Source of the DNA: Echinostoma caproni
Taxonomy: Eukaryota; Platyhelminthes; Trematoda; Plagiorchiida; Echinostomatidae
Assembly: GCA_900618425.1 (NCBI GenBank)
Contig: UZAN01039648.1
Location: 39,609-103,608 of the forward strand
Reading direction: 5' to 3'
Length of the DNA stretch: 64,000 bases
A model generated the notes under the pieces. The model was not told the origin of the DNA, did not search any database, and worked only from the letters and a program-made list of their open reading frames with translations. This document shows, in pieces, positions 1-11,870 of this stretch (its first letter is position 1; each line of letters starts with the position of its first letter). The translations under genes were made by a program, and so were the position numbers.

Positions 1-119
1 ATATGTCAGCGGACAGCTCGACGTGTTTTGTTTATTTATTTTTAATTCCATTTCTTTTTACCCAAATTTACAAATTTACACCGTGACCATACCAGGGTTA
101 TCTGATTAAAGTACAGAAG

Positions 120-245
120 TTGAGAGTGAGAGCGGCGGTAGTGGGATCCAAACTTAGAACCATCAGGTCTCCATTTTGCTTAGCATAAGCGCTTGCCCAA
201 AGCGTCTACGGCCATAATGTCACGGGTGCCAATCCACCCCAGTTA
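120..245 (-). repeat. tRNA-like SINE remnant
   Basis: Read on the minus strand, a Pol III B-box-like stretch (GTTTGGATCCC, plus-strand 143-153) is followed by CACTACCGCCG. This resembles the B box and CCACCACCGC tail of the SINE copies near 28.8 and 46.5 kb. The A-box half is badly decayed and the ends are uncertain. Alternative: chance similarity. Confidence 0.3.
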
Positions 246-2945
246 GTCGGCGTCAATGGGAAGGTGAATGGTGGTTACGTTGTACCGGAAGATCCACGGA
301 ATGAAACAGAAAGGGTGTTTTGAAGCAAACGGTATTATAAAATTTTAATTAGAACACGTCAAATTGTGCTCCTGGAAACCAATGACGTATAATAGAAGGA
401 CATTTCACAGACATAATTCCCAAAACGGATGTTTCTCGTGAGTCTTTAGCTACTTCGGCCGAGGAATAAGCCAGAAAAAACCATATTCTCGCTTGCATTC
501 TGAACTGTCATTGTTGAAGACAATACACAAACACAGTAAATACCATTAGAACAAAGTGTGATTAAAATGATATAGAAGTAATAACATAACATTACCAGGA
601 AATAACATGAGGACTAGCTTTCCGTATGCAATATTGTTGAATAAACCTTACAGTAAACACAATCGCATGATGTAACTCTAGGAAAAAGCATTGCGATTCT
701 GGTGAACTTTGTCGAATTAGTTACAGCTTCACTTATCTTAGTAGTTACTGGTTGAACTAATTATTACACCCGGCAAAATTGTATAATGTCTTGGCCTGTC
801 ACGAACGACACTTATTGCCGCTACCCATGCTTGGCCGAACCAAACCCACCCAAATTAAGCTGATTTGTGCATGTATTCCGTCAACTGTGGAAAAAAAGAA
901 CAACGTGTAACCCGGCACTTTTGACAACCAAATGCATATTCTGCAATTTAATGATCAGATGAGAATGGGATGGATCAAATCATCTCTGGATCTGTGGATA
1001 TTGTAATATGTAAAATAATTCAAATACAATGGGCAAACTACAATTTTGCTCCTGCTTCCGATATTTTATTAAATACTTTACTGATTACTGGCTGAGATTA
1101 AACCGGACCTAATGAGTTCGTTTCTGCGCAATGTTCTTCATCATAACTCAAGAGCAAATGACTGAGCAAAAACATCTTCCCATAATCAAGCGTTAACGAC
1201 GAGGAAGAAAATGAAGGAAGGAATTGAAACTGTTCAAGGTACTTAATATGACGCCTTTCCCTGAATAATCCTATGAATAAATTGCTTAGGCGGAACCTTT
1301 GCAACCAAATACGAGACTGTGGTACGCATATCTACTGAACAGTTTAAACGGAGAGGAAAAGTTGAAGGAAACATAACCTGATCCATGATTGCAACTAGAT
1401 TCTGAAGGTAAACAAAAAGAGAAGAAAACCATTTGTGGTTTACAGTGTGCACGGCTTGGTTTGAATGATCTGAGATGTTTTCTGAGACCATAAGAATCGG
1501 GTTTGGTATTATTGAAGCCACTAAAACGGAAATCAAGGGGTGAATTTTTGTCTACCGTGAGTGCGTACCGTGAATGAATCCTGAGTGTAAGGTCAACAAT
1601 GAGCGGTCGTGCGAAGTGCTTTCAATCACTTCTTTATTGTGTTACACCGCGAGATTGATTTGAACTGGCTACCTTCCGGATGGCATCATCAGTCCATATA
1701 TTTCCAATACAATCAGCGAGACTGGACTCGAGTTTGGTTCGAAAAAGAATTACTCACTCGTGTTCAGTAACTTAAATGGACTATGAATGTTGCCAGAACC
1801 TGAAGTTTGAAGGATAACAAACACAAATCATTATGCACAACCCTGCATCACCACACGCGAATATTTATGGGAGAGAAATGCAATCTTTCTGAGATTAGGG
1901 CAATAGAAACAGATTAGAGTATGGCAATATCCACAAGCGTGTTTTGAACCACAAAGAACTATCTAACAAAAAAGCCTCCAACTGTTCACCATTTTTTATT
2001 CAATTCTTCACACCATATTCTCTCACGAGAGGTTAACAACAAAGTGATAAGCAGATTTATGAGAGGGTGATTCTGGCATCTTGGTTGTCATGTGAATTCA
2101 TTTATTGCTTAAGGATTGATTCGATGGATGGTAATTGTTAAACACAACAAACGTTGAAGTTTGAGAAATTTAAAGCAATTATTTACAGAAGTAAAATTGA
2201 ACAAAATATACACCAATGCAAGTGACCATGATTTAAATCCGAAAAACTTTCACTGCTTCTCATCTGCTGCTGTCTACAGAATGAAATATAGCTTTTATAT
2301 CACACGCCATCGTTTCACTTCGCTTTACCGCACATGGTTACCAGACTGATGTAAGCTGATACAAAAGGGGCTTTCGCGCTTGGTTGCTACGGCTTCGGCA
2401 CATCTTAGCAGCGGTTCTTTTTGGGTTGTGTAAACAGTTCAGAAATAAGTATCGTACTCGGCTTGGTGACCAGTCTGTGGCGGAGAGCGAGCAAAGGCGA
2501 TGCAGGTGTTCTGTGCAGCTGGTTTGATGCTCTGTTTTTTTCTGTAATCCCCAATTTGATCCGTTCGCGTTGGACCAATGCTGACATGTAATATGCCATT
2601 CGGGTACACAGCTGTCTCTCTGTTCTAAATACGTCGCTTAATTCACACTCATCTGGAATTGCATAGATTACCTACGACTTGACGGATAGAGGAAATGGTT
2701 ATTTCACCAAGAACTTTGGAATAATGGTTGAGGTGAGATGAAAGACCGGATTTGCAGCACAGTACATGACGGTTACAGTCACCACCAACCATCTTTGTAT
2801 AACTTGGCCTATTTCATCACCAGTTGAATGAGAAAATCGCAGACTGTGCATTTATGCTCAACGTTTTTGGTTCGGCTTTTACAGTTTACCGTTGCATATA
2901 CATCGCTGGGTAACAAGTGACCTTTAGAGATTCCGTGAGCCGAAT
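246..2945. other. No supportable gene
   Basis: AT-rich sequence with only short ORFs. The best is a minus-strand frame at 1243-1536, preceded by a pyrimidine-rich AG (ccccttgatttccgttttag), but no convincing donor follows and no family is recognisable. The lower part may contain the worn 3' side of the Penelope-like element at 2946-3925, but I could not align it. Confidence 0.5.
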
Positions 2946-3925
2946 TCACTCTCTTTTCACATTATCCGAAGTATACATCGTCCTATCTCTAGCAAACGAA
3001 ATACACTTAAAGCTTTGTTTACATTTAATTGGATCAAAACTCCCAAATGCACGCACTAACCGGTTCAAGTACATTTGCAATGAACTGACGTCGAAATAGA
3101 TCCGTAAACCAATAACTATATGTTGAGCAATGAGAGCGCTGGCTTTGCTCTCCAGTTTAGCCATGATTGTCACGCAGAATAGGATCCCACTAGTAGCCCG
3201 TAGCTACGTCATTTAATTGCCTAAATCATCGACCCATAAAACTGAAGTTTACATCAGTTGTGCATAGAACTATTAGATATTTCAGAACAGACAGTAGAAT
3301 GCACCGATTTGTTTCTGCAACTGGTAGTGCTGAACCATTTCCATAGTTTCCAAAACGACATTGGAGAACAGGGAGTAGACATCAAAAGATGCCATATGCT
3401 AGTCCTTTACGTTTACTTCTTGGAGAATCCTTGTCATTTTGAAAGTAGCTTTCAAGAAGCAAATTGTAAAGGATTTTTTTCCGGTTCTAGTATTTGAACG
3501 AGCAACTTAGCCGTATTATTTTGTGTAGAGTTTTGCATGAACATTGTTGGTTGAATTGCTTTACCAAGTTAATACACTTTTGGTAACCAAACATTTGTGT
3601 TGTTTGAGTACCGATTGATTTCATTTTTCTGACATTGATTTCCCTAACGAAATAACCTTTCAGAAAAATAGGAATCTAATATGATGTTATCTTTTCCAGT
3701 TTGTGAGGCCCCTATGGTCTTTTCTGCTCAGACAAAAACGTTTTTTCCATCACCCAGTACTAAACCTAGTTTATCGTCGTATTCCGTTATATTCTTTACA
3801 GTAGCTCCATATCCTTTATCGGCCAACTCCATATTTGATTTGAGACTGTTTAGGGCCTCAATGTGCTGTTTTGTCAAAGTGGATTGTTTTCCCTACTGCA
3901 TTACTCGGTATTGCCGATGAACGTC
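2946..3925 (-). mobile_element. Decayed Penelope-like reverse transcriptase
   Basis: Minus-strand translation across several frames recovers Penelope-like element (PLE) reverse transcriptase blocks in the right order. First comes LTKQHIEALNSLKSN followed by ADKGYGATV (about 3812-3877), matching the PLE N-terminal 'ADKG..TV' block. Next is SFDVYSLFSNV (3365-3388), the motif A region, then a frame-shifted FSFMGR..FRQLNDVATGY..DPI, corresponding to the 'YRQ.DGVAMGSPLGP' block. Last is KLESKASALIAQHIVIGLRIYFDV (near 3087-3160), where the usual YVDD-type catalytic motif has become IYFDV. Stops and at least two frameshifts break it. PLEs copy RNA into DNA at the insertion site. This copy is dead, and its own GIY-YIG domain is not visible in the expected position. 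Confidence 0.72.
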
Positions 3926-6900
3926 AACCGGATTTGCCTTTAGCTAGCTGGCCGAATCCTGCGAGCTTGGGTTAACGTTTTCAGTGAGTCGAAAAATAAT
4001 TTGAACCATGCAAACGAATATATTGAGTTATTCTTTTTTCTGGGGATCACAAAACGGTGAACCACATGGCAGTGCTACAGTTTGGAATTTCATGCAGTTG
4101 GATTAACAATACATTTCTCAAATATCATTCAGGGTTCTCGAAAAGCATGAGTCGGGATCTCTCATGTTCAGCAGATTTGTCAAATTTCGTTTGCAAAGCT
4201 CCTCGCTTTTTGCTATTCATATACGGACACAAATTACAGTCATTTAGTCGGAAAACACAATAGTGCTGGTTTAGCGTTAGCATAAAGATTTGCAATAGCT
4301 GTGGAAGAAAGGGCCAAACGCCGCTACTGTGTTAGTAAAAGAAGGTCCACAGCAGTCTATTATAGCCCTACGTAAGCGGAACAGGTATTTACTACCGTGG
4401 CAGATTGTAAACCACGATGATATAGATCTATTGGTTTGTATGCTATGGAATCTGTGTTGCATTCTACAGAAAACATCAGTGAAATGATGCGGGAAACCAT
4501 AATGCGACGTTCAGACAAGCGGTAATGAAAGCATTAACAACTGGTGTTAGAATTTTGAGAATAATGGCACTTACAAGTGACTGAACTGAGGTTGTTTGCC
4601 GCTGATTTAAGTGATTTTCCGGGACACCATTACGTAATGCATTAAATTAACCACACCTGATTTTGCAGGTGGTATAAAACGGAGTTATTCTATCTGTAAC
4701 ATTGCCACCATTTAGTTTAGATTACAACGATCAAATAATACTGCGTCTTATCGTTTAAATAACTTCCACTTGTGTGTCGTAATACGGCATATAAGTAATG
4801 GATTTTATTCGGCCATACATGAGACTTTGTTCTTACTCAATATCTGAAGGTCTGTTAATTTAACTTTACGTCAGTAGAGTGCTGGATTCATGGATCACTT
4901 TGATGGGAGCCCAATAATAGCTCATTTCCAATAAAGGATGCACTGAATTTTATCGTTGTTGCTATTGGCTCACACCGAGGCTGAGTTGGTCTGTCAATTA
5001 TTGTTCGTTCGGATGTTGTTTTCAAGAATTGTAAATCATTTCTATAGACCCCATTGCATGCAATGGATTCGGAATTCAAAGCTCACTGGGGGCGGGAGAT
5101 ATACATTGCTGATGAGCTCTGATGCGTGCAAAACTGTAGACTAATGTTTTTCGGGGTGACGGATACCTCGAAGGACTGTGGGTAGGGTGTGACGAGAAAA
5201 ATGCACCATATTCACATCAAACTAAAACTCTGTCCGTGTAAATGTAAGCACATCAAAGGTAACCATTGTGAACTTATCAAGTGAACTTTATTTTATACTG
5301 TTCAACCCGAAGTTCACCAAACACAAATCTCTGTTTAAAAACATATTTGCGCAGTTTGTCTCAAATCAAAACAGAAGTTCAACTTTTCGTCTGGAGTCTC
5401 ATCAAGGATCAAACCTGCATGAATATAAAGAATGGAAACTGCGAAATTCAAAAGGGTAATATGCATGCTCGAAGTTTGCACATTTCATCATCAACAAACG
5501 AGCGATTGTTTGTAAACACTCAATTGTGTAAATGTGATGACTATTCTCATTATCCCGTCAATAGTCGTCAATGGGAATTTGATGAGTGCTATTACTAAAT
5601 GTTATGATATTAACCCACTGTTCGTCACGCAGTCACTTTACAAGATGATCTCTATCATTTTATTTAAAGAATACTTTCTAACTCTTCATCTATATACCCC
5701 ATCAAAACAATGTATATTGCGTCAAAGTATTCTATATCGGTCTTATTTGTGCTGAGAAGGTAACATGAAAGAGAAAACCGTTTTAGAGGAGGACCGATTT
5801 AGATCGGGAATCGGATTTCATTTGAACTAATTTCGATACCACTAATCCCGAAAACGAATATCTATGCGAGCAACAGTTTGATGACTATAGGAAAATAAAT
5901 GTAATCCGTTTTGGGGCGATTTTCAAAATCTCTGTTACATTGCTAGTCACATGTATAAGGAAAGAATTGTAAATTTTATACCGTTTTTTACCCTCTCAGT
6001 GGTCACAAGCATACATTATTCAAAAGGCCACGTCGGGAACATCCTATCAGTTTGATCCATTTAAATAAAACAAGTAATATAATATATGCACGTTGATGCT
6101 GGCCAACATTTTCGCATGCAATCGATAACCTTCTTACGCAAATGAAGTAGTATAAAATGTCATAAGAGGAGTTCCATATATGGAAATTTGCATAAATACG
6201 TGGTTGCAAGCGGGGAAACAAACTGGTTGTTGAGTTATTACCAAAGTTATTTGTAGATTAAGGAAACGAGGCGGGAGATAATGATTACAAAGATTCAAAA
6301 AAAGATGCTTGCGTAGACACAGTTACGAAATGGAAACGATAAACCACCTAGGAAAGATAGTTGATAATGCTTCTTTGATATCAAATAAAGTAGCAGTTTA
6401 TTTAGATAAAAGTAACAATGAATTAAAACGCATGTAGAAACGTAATGAAATATAAAATTGGTCAATTAAGTGGGTGAAAAAGGTTACGTGAATAACGTTT
6501 CAACGTTGGGTAAGAGAAAAGGTTGAGATGAGCGGAGAGGAAGCGGATGGGATGTAACCAATAATTATCATGGTAATAACAACCGCATCAAAGCGGCCTT
6601 ATGCACGCATGGGCCAGGCTATTAACGGATAATGGAAACCGCTTCGGCAAACCTGAGCATGCTTGGGCTTTGAAGTTTCAGTAAACCAAAAATATCGAAC
6701 AGTTAAAAGGTCTAGTTTAAAATGGATATAGGTGTGCGTGCTCGGAGTGGTAAGTGTGTCAATGATGACATCATTCGCAGCTCAAAATAAACCTTTTTCC
6801 ATAGAAAACCACAGGACATTCATCATTAGGTTTTACTGAAAAAGTATTATCTTTTACATAGACAACTGTCAGGTACGTTATGTAATACATCTCTATCATA

Positions 6901-9900
6901 AAAAGCAATTATATAATCACTTAATCAAATTACGTAACCCACAATTATATAATCCCCAATTGTGGATAAAATAAATATTCAAGTAAAATGTTTTGCACAT
7001 TGACAAACCAACTCACAAACACAACTCTATGTAAATAAAATGAGTAAGTTAAATGCCAGTAGCTGCGTTTTCAAATGAACTGTCCAACAATCATTCAGTT
7101 TATTCTCGAGCGAACGCCTAATGATTTAGTTTGATTTTTCTTTTGTCCTTAGGATGCTAAATCTGTACACCAACGTTGCTCGTTAGTACGATCAGTTTTT
7201 TCCGCATTCCTTCGGCTTCAAATGCGGAAAGTAGTCTTTGCCCTGACTGTTTGGTGAGCAGTGAATCATTTAGATCTATGTTTGTTGTTAAATAAATATT
7301 GTTAAATGTTTGCAACAATAATCTAGGGATAAATATATCGCTCTTAATCTCATACTAAGGGATTATGAACACAAAAATCTCTTGAATTAGTTAATTTTCT
7401 ACAACTGAATTTGATTACCGCTGTTGCTTATTCGTAACTGGAAGGTTTCCATCATAACATACGCGCTCAGAAATTTTGACGTCGTTCATTTGGTCAATCA
7501 TCCACAAGCTAGGATTGGATAAACTTAATAGGTTGGTGTTGGATGACTTCAACTCGCCCTATTCTTTTTGTCTGCGTTTTGTGACACCAAAGTGACCTCC
7601 AACAGCAAATTCCAGCCGTCAGTTATATTCATGCTCATATCTCTGTACCTGAAAAACATGCATTACAGTCAGAAATGGACCATTCAAATGCTTAATTTTT
7701 AAATTAGATCAGATGGAACAGATAAATAGGTGGAATTGAAAACAAAATAATTGGGGAAATCTCCTCAGTCACAAATGCGTAAGCAGTACCACCTTACCTG
7801 GTGGTTGAATCGTTCTAGGACATCGCGGTGAACCTTTATCCGGGGGGTACTAAGTAAACATTACGATTGTGTTGTTGCATTTGCGTGAAAAATGTAGATA
7901 AATGATAACCAAATGTACGTTGCGAAGGTGAATTTCGTATACGACGATTTAGCCGCCCTTGATATGGCGCTTTTGCAACAGTTTGATGAGAGTTTTACGC
8001 AAATGAGACAATTTATGTCAACATAACCGCCAGGTAGAGCCTAAGTAATATTTATTTTCATTATATGGTCAATGCGTTAGACTTTGTATCATCCATAATT
8101 ATTAACTAGTTCATCGTGTGACTTGCACATTAGACTGGATCCTGACCAAACACGGATTTGATAAGGTTATTTCAGCAGAAGATATAATATATTGGCTTAA
8201 ACAAGAAATCATGGACAGATAAAGAGGTTTTGTTGATGACATCATACCGGGGACAAATTTGCTTTGGTAATCTGAATCAAAACCCTTCAGTAGCTGAATA
8301 AATGCCGGTGCCGCGTGAAAACCCGACAGTAAGCTTTTACTACTTGAACACGAAAGTTGTGTTAAACGATTGAGCATTGTCATTTTGTTGTACCTGCGTT
8401 TTTTCAGTANTTCTCTACGCTGTAGGAAAAAGGAAAATTTACTTAAAAGATTTTCTGTTGTTTAAGTTATTAATAAAATTAAAATATTTTGATAATTCTA
8501 TTTGTCCTCCAATTAATGAACTCAATTCATTGCATTAGTTTATGTCAACCTATCGGCTAATCATTTTTGTTGACAAAGAATAAAGTCAATTGTGGCCTGA
8601 AGATTGCAATATTCAGAATTGTTCAGCGTAGAGGTGAAAATTTACTCCGCTTTTTCCGCTGTCATTTGTATAAAGTTGCGCGTTTTTACTGAATATATCT
8701 CAATTGATTAACTGAATATCTTGAAACGGTTGTCGCCTAAAATCTTGGGCATAACTTGTTTAGTACGTGTATTGTAGTCATCCTACTACCCTTATGAATA
8801 AAAATAGCAAAAACACGTACTTAAATACAGGAATTTAAGAAGAAAATAGTCTGCTTAAATAACAATTGACATTCTCTAAACAATAGTCTTTTGGAAATAA
8901 AACAATAACCGAAAGTGAACAGCAGCCTCAAAAGATGGAATACGTTCGCGGCAAATTTACCTCGCTCGGCAATCGCGTGAAATTAAATTACCACAGTGTA
9001 CATCTTTGGTTTGCACTAGATTCAGTTGTGCACAATGGTTGCCTACAAAGCCGAATCACGTGATTTGTAGGGATGGTACTTATAAAATCATAGCGTGCTA
9101 TTTGCACATCCAGATTCTATCTAAACTGTATGGTTCTTAGCATTCCAAAACCTGGGTTACAAAGCTGCAGGAGCGGGGTTCGAAACCTAATTAACTGTGT
9201 TTCTTGGTGAAACTAACAAACGGTCTTTCTGAACGGTCTGTCCGGTTTCCATTAGGACTTGACTAATAAACGATCACTTTTGAATTCCCGAAGTTTTCGT
9301 TTGGTAAATGTGTTTTCTTCTTTAGGGATGCTCAAGCGCATTTCTGTTAACATTTGCTTGTTATGAGTTTTGAATTTGCTGAACTGCTAAACTTCTTTTA
9401 GTCAACCGTCATTTAAATTTGCTGTTCGTTTCTCATGGAGCGGAATAAAAGGAAGGATGTATATTTGGTTCAAAAAATTACCAAATGATACAAGTAATTC
9501 TACCATAAAATCAACAGCAAATTCAGGTGACCATGAGGATCTGCAACTTAATACCGACTACCCGTTTTCGTTCATTACAACGAATATTCAACGATAAATT
9601 ACATACGCCCATTCATTGCTATTTCTCTCATCAATAAAATGGCTGCTTTTTAATGAACTCATGTACATAGTTCTTGAATTATGCATCAAAACGCGACCGC
9701 GGATAATGGGATTTTGTGTTCGTACTTTACACTCTTGCCGCCTACCTCCACCTTAATGAGCAGATCAGAACAATGTACATCCATGCCGGGAAATGTACTG
9801 AACCCCCATCGACAAAAGTGACCATTATTAAATCCATTTATTGCATGTTATAAAAGGTAAAATTTTGATTGTTGGCAATCACGCTCGATGTGATTTCATT

Positions 9901-10837
9901 TGTTTGATGAAACACCTTTTGGTGCGCGCTAACGCTGAAGAATGTTCAGGCACTATGGACAACAATAATTGATAACCATAACTGATAAAAGATATTTTTT
10001 ATGCAACGTATCTCAACAATCCTGGATAATCCACTGCAGAAACAACAGTGTTGACCCTATATGGAGATTGAACATGGTACCTAAAGGAATGAGTCAAACG
10101 TTCCAACTAAGATCACATAACTGTACAGTGCTTTAGATAGACCGGAGTTAATGCACGTTGCAGATGCATTTTTCTCTATGAAATCACGGATATCTATCAT
10201 CTAGCACGGATAATTAAAAATATTTGTCGGTGCATCGTATGTGTTGCAGTTGGTCGTGGCTAGGTTGAGCGTGCGAGCGATTCACCTTAAAGTTGCTTAT
10301 CAGCTTAAAGTGGCTTCCAATATGATCATGTGTGAGAACGTAAAAGTCAGAACTTACCATGTGTTGCCGTGTAATAGACAATTACTTCAATTATGTGGAA
10401 CCGATTGATGCTACGTCAATGTATAAGAAAAGGTCAAATGAATTTCTTCTATGATTTTCAGCCTAGATTACCTAGATCAACCGGAAAGGATACAGTTTGC
10501 AACTTTATTTTGAGGCTAAATTTTCTTAGTCGGTTTTAATTCGTGTTGTCCAATACTAATACTTGTCTTGGTGAAAACAAAGCGAGCTTTACTGTTGCTT
10601 CACTGTTAGCTTTAAGATAAAACATACATCGAAACTAGGAACCAAGTTTCTAGTTCTCTACTACATAATAACTACACCATCAAACCTTAGGAGAAATAAC
10701 ACTCAACAACTTTCAATACGTGCGNACGTGCGCATATCCAATTGGAGCGAATTATTCTGGATCAATTAAAAATGTCTTCCACAAAATCCATTTCCATTCT
10801 CTTGATTATTTGGAAATGAAACACTGATGATATAAAC
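3926..10837. other. Long gene-free stretch
   Basis: Nearly 7 kb with no ORF above about 105 codons and no recognisable protein or RNA. A minus-strand frame at 8111-8383 reads somewhat like protein but lacks clear splice borders. Single undetermined bases sit at 8410 and 10725. It may be intergenic DNA or intron; the sequence alone does not decide. Confidence 0.5.
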
Positions 10838-11178
10838 CTATTTCAGAAATGGACAGCCACACCAGATGCTTTGTTGCCGCACAATTATTCTGAAAAGTAG
10901 CGAACAGTGTGGATAGTAGCAGGTCATTCTTCTGCTTTCGTTTCTCATATTGAAATTCATAAAAATATCTTCATTTCTGGTTCGTTGGTTGTACAATTCT
11001 GGCAATGCCAAATGAGTTCCATTTGCATATCCATGCAATTTCTGTGCAACTGTTTTTACTTCGAACTCAGTTTTGACACTACAATGTATCTCAGAATGGT
11101 CATCTTCGAGCAAACTTGCGTGTGGGCAGAGTTGTTGTCTCGTGAACCCCAGCATGGAACTAAACCTAATATATTGAT
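10838..11178 (-). CDS. Possible terminal exon, unknown protein
   Basis: A minus-strand open frame of about 113 codons follows a plausible acceptor (aaccctcaaactctgttatcag, exon starting at 11178) and ends at a stop at 10838. The translation is hydrophilic and mixed in composition (for example KTEFEVKTVAQKLHGYANG), with an NGT glycosylation-type sequon and a cysteine-rich end (WCGCPFLK). No domain is recognised, no good donor is seen at its end, and no AATAAA lies just beyond. It could be a last exon or a chance ORF. Confidence 0.25.
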
Positions 11179-11649
11179 CTGATAACAGAGTTTGAGGGTT
11201 CAGCGTAGGCACCTAGACGATTTGCAAAATGAAGAGATGCTTTAGGGGCTCACATTTTTTTGTTCATCATGGATAATAAATGAAAGAATCACCAGATACC
11301 TTTTCTTCAACGCTTATGGTCTAATTACCATTGATGGAGACGTATTGCTTAGTTGCGTTGCCTCCGAGTTGTGATCGTTCTTCAGCGAACCGAAAAATAC
11401 TGTGGGAACAGCTGTACAGCTGTACGATATGCCATTATTCTTTAAAGTATGAAAGGGACCCGTAACTATCGTTCGTAACAATTTCACGTCATGGAGCGGG
11501 GAAGCTGTCGATTAATGTTTGAGCACTATTTTACTGTGAATACTTATTTGCCGTACACACCCTTTTGTCGTAGTAGTTATATGGAACCCAGTTATGTTCG
11601 TTTGTCTAATTATCAATAAGAAAACCCATTACTCATACGAGTTTGCTTA
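11179..11649. other. Nothing recognised
   Basis: Short non-coding stretch between the weak exon candidate and the SINE at 11650. No repeat, RNA or coding signal seen. Confidence 0.4.
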
Positions 11650-11870
11650 GTGTGAAGCAACTGATGGAAACCGGTAACCCTCACTCTGGGACTTGGAGTA
11701 ACGAACCTCATCAGGCTCCGCTAGTTTCAGTGTGGTTTTGCACCAAGCGACAACAAGGCTGCCGACCCTTTAAGTTGGGTGGCGTTGGCTGGGCTCGAAC
11801 CTTGAACCATAAGATACAAAGTACGCTGGTGCAAACGGCTAAACGTGTGTGCCAATACCACCCGGTTTAT
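11650..11870 (-). repeat. tRNA-derived SINE-like element
   Basis: Minus-strand positions 11863-11777 form a tRNA-like head. It starts GGGTGGT and ends GCCACCC, which can pair as a 7-bp acceptor-like stem with one wobble; TGGC pairs with GCCA inside it, and the B box is GGTTCGAGCCC. The T-stem does not pair properly, so it is not a functional tRNA gene. A tRNA-unrelated body (from CAACTTAAAGGGTCGGCAG onward) continues to about 11650. I see no second copy in the window, so the assignment as a SINE rests on the tRNA-like head alone. Confidence 0.45.

Noticed and set aside
1243..1536. Minus-strand 97-codon ORF behind a good pyrimidine tract
   Set aside because: It starts at a non-ATG codon, has no matching donor, and no family is recognised.
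8111..8383. Minus-strand 90-codon ORF with protein-like wording
   Set aside because: No convincing acceptor or donor, no recognisable family, and an undetermined base just upstream.
11777..11863. Functional tRNA gene
   Set aside because: The acceptor-like ends pair but the T-stem does not, and a SINE-like body is attached.
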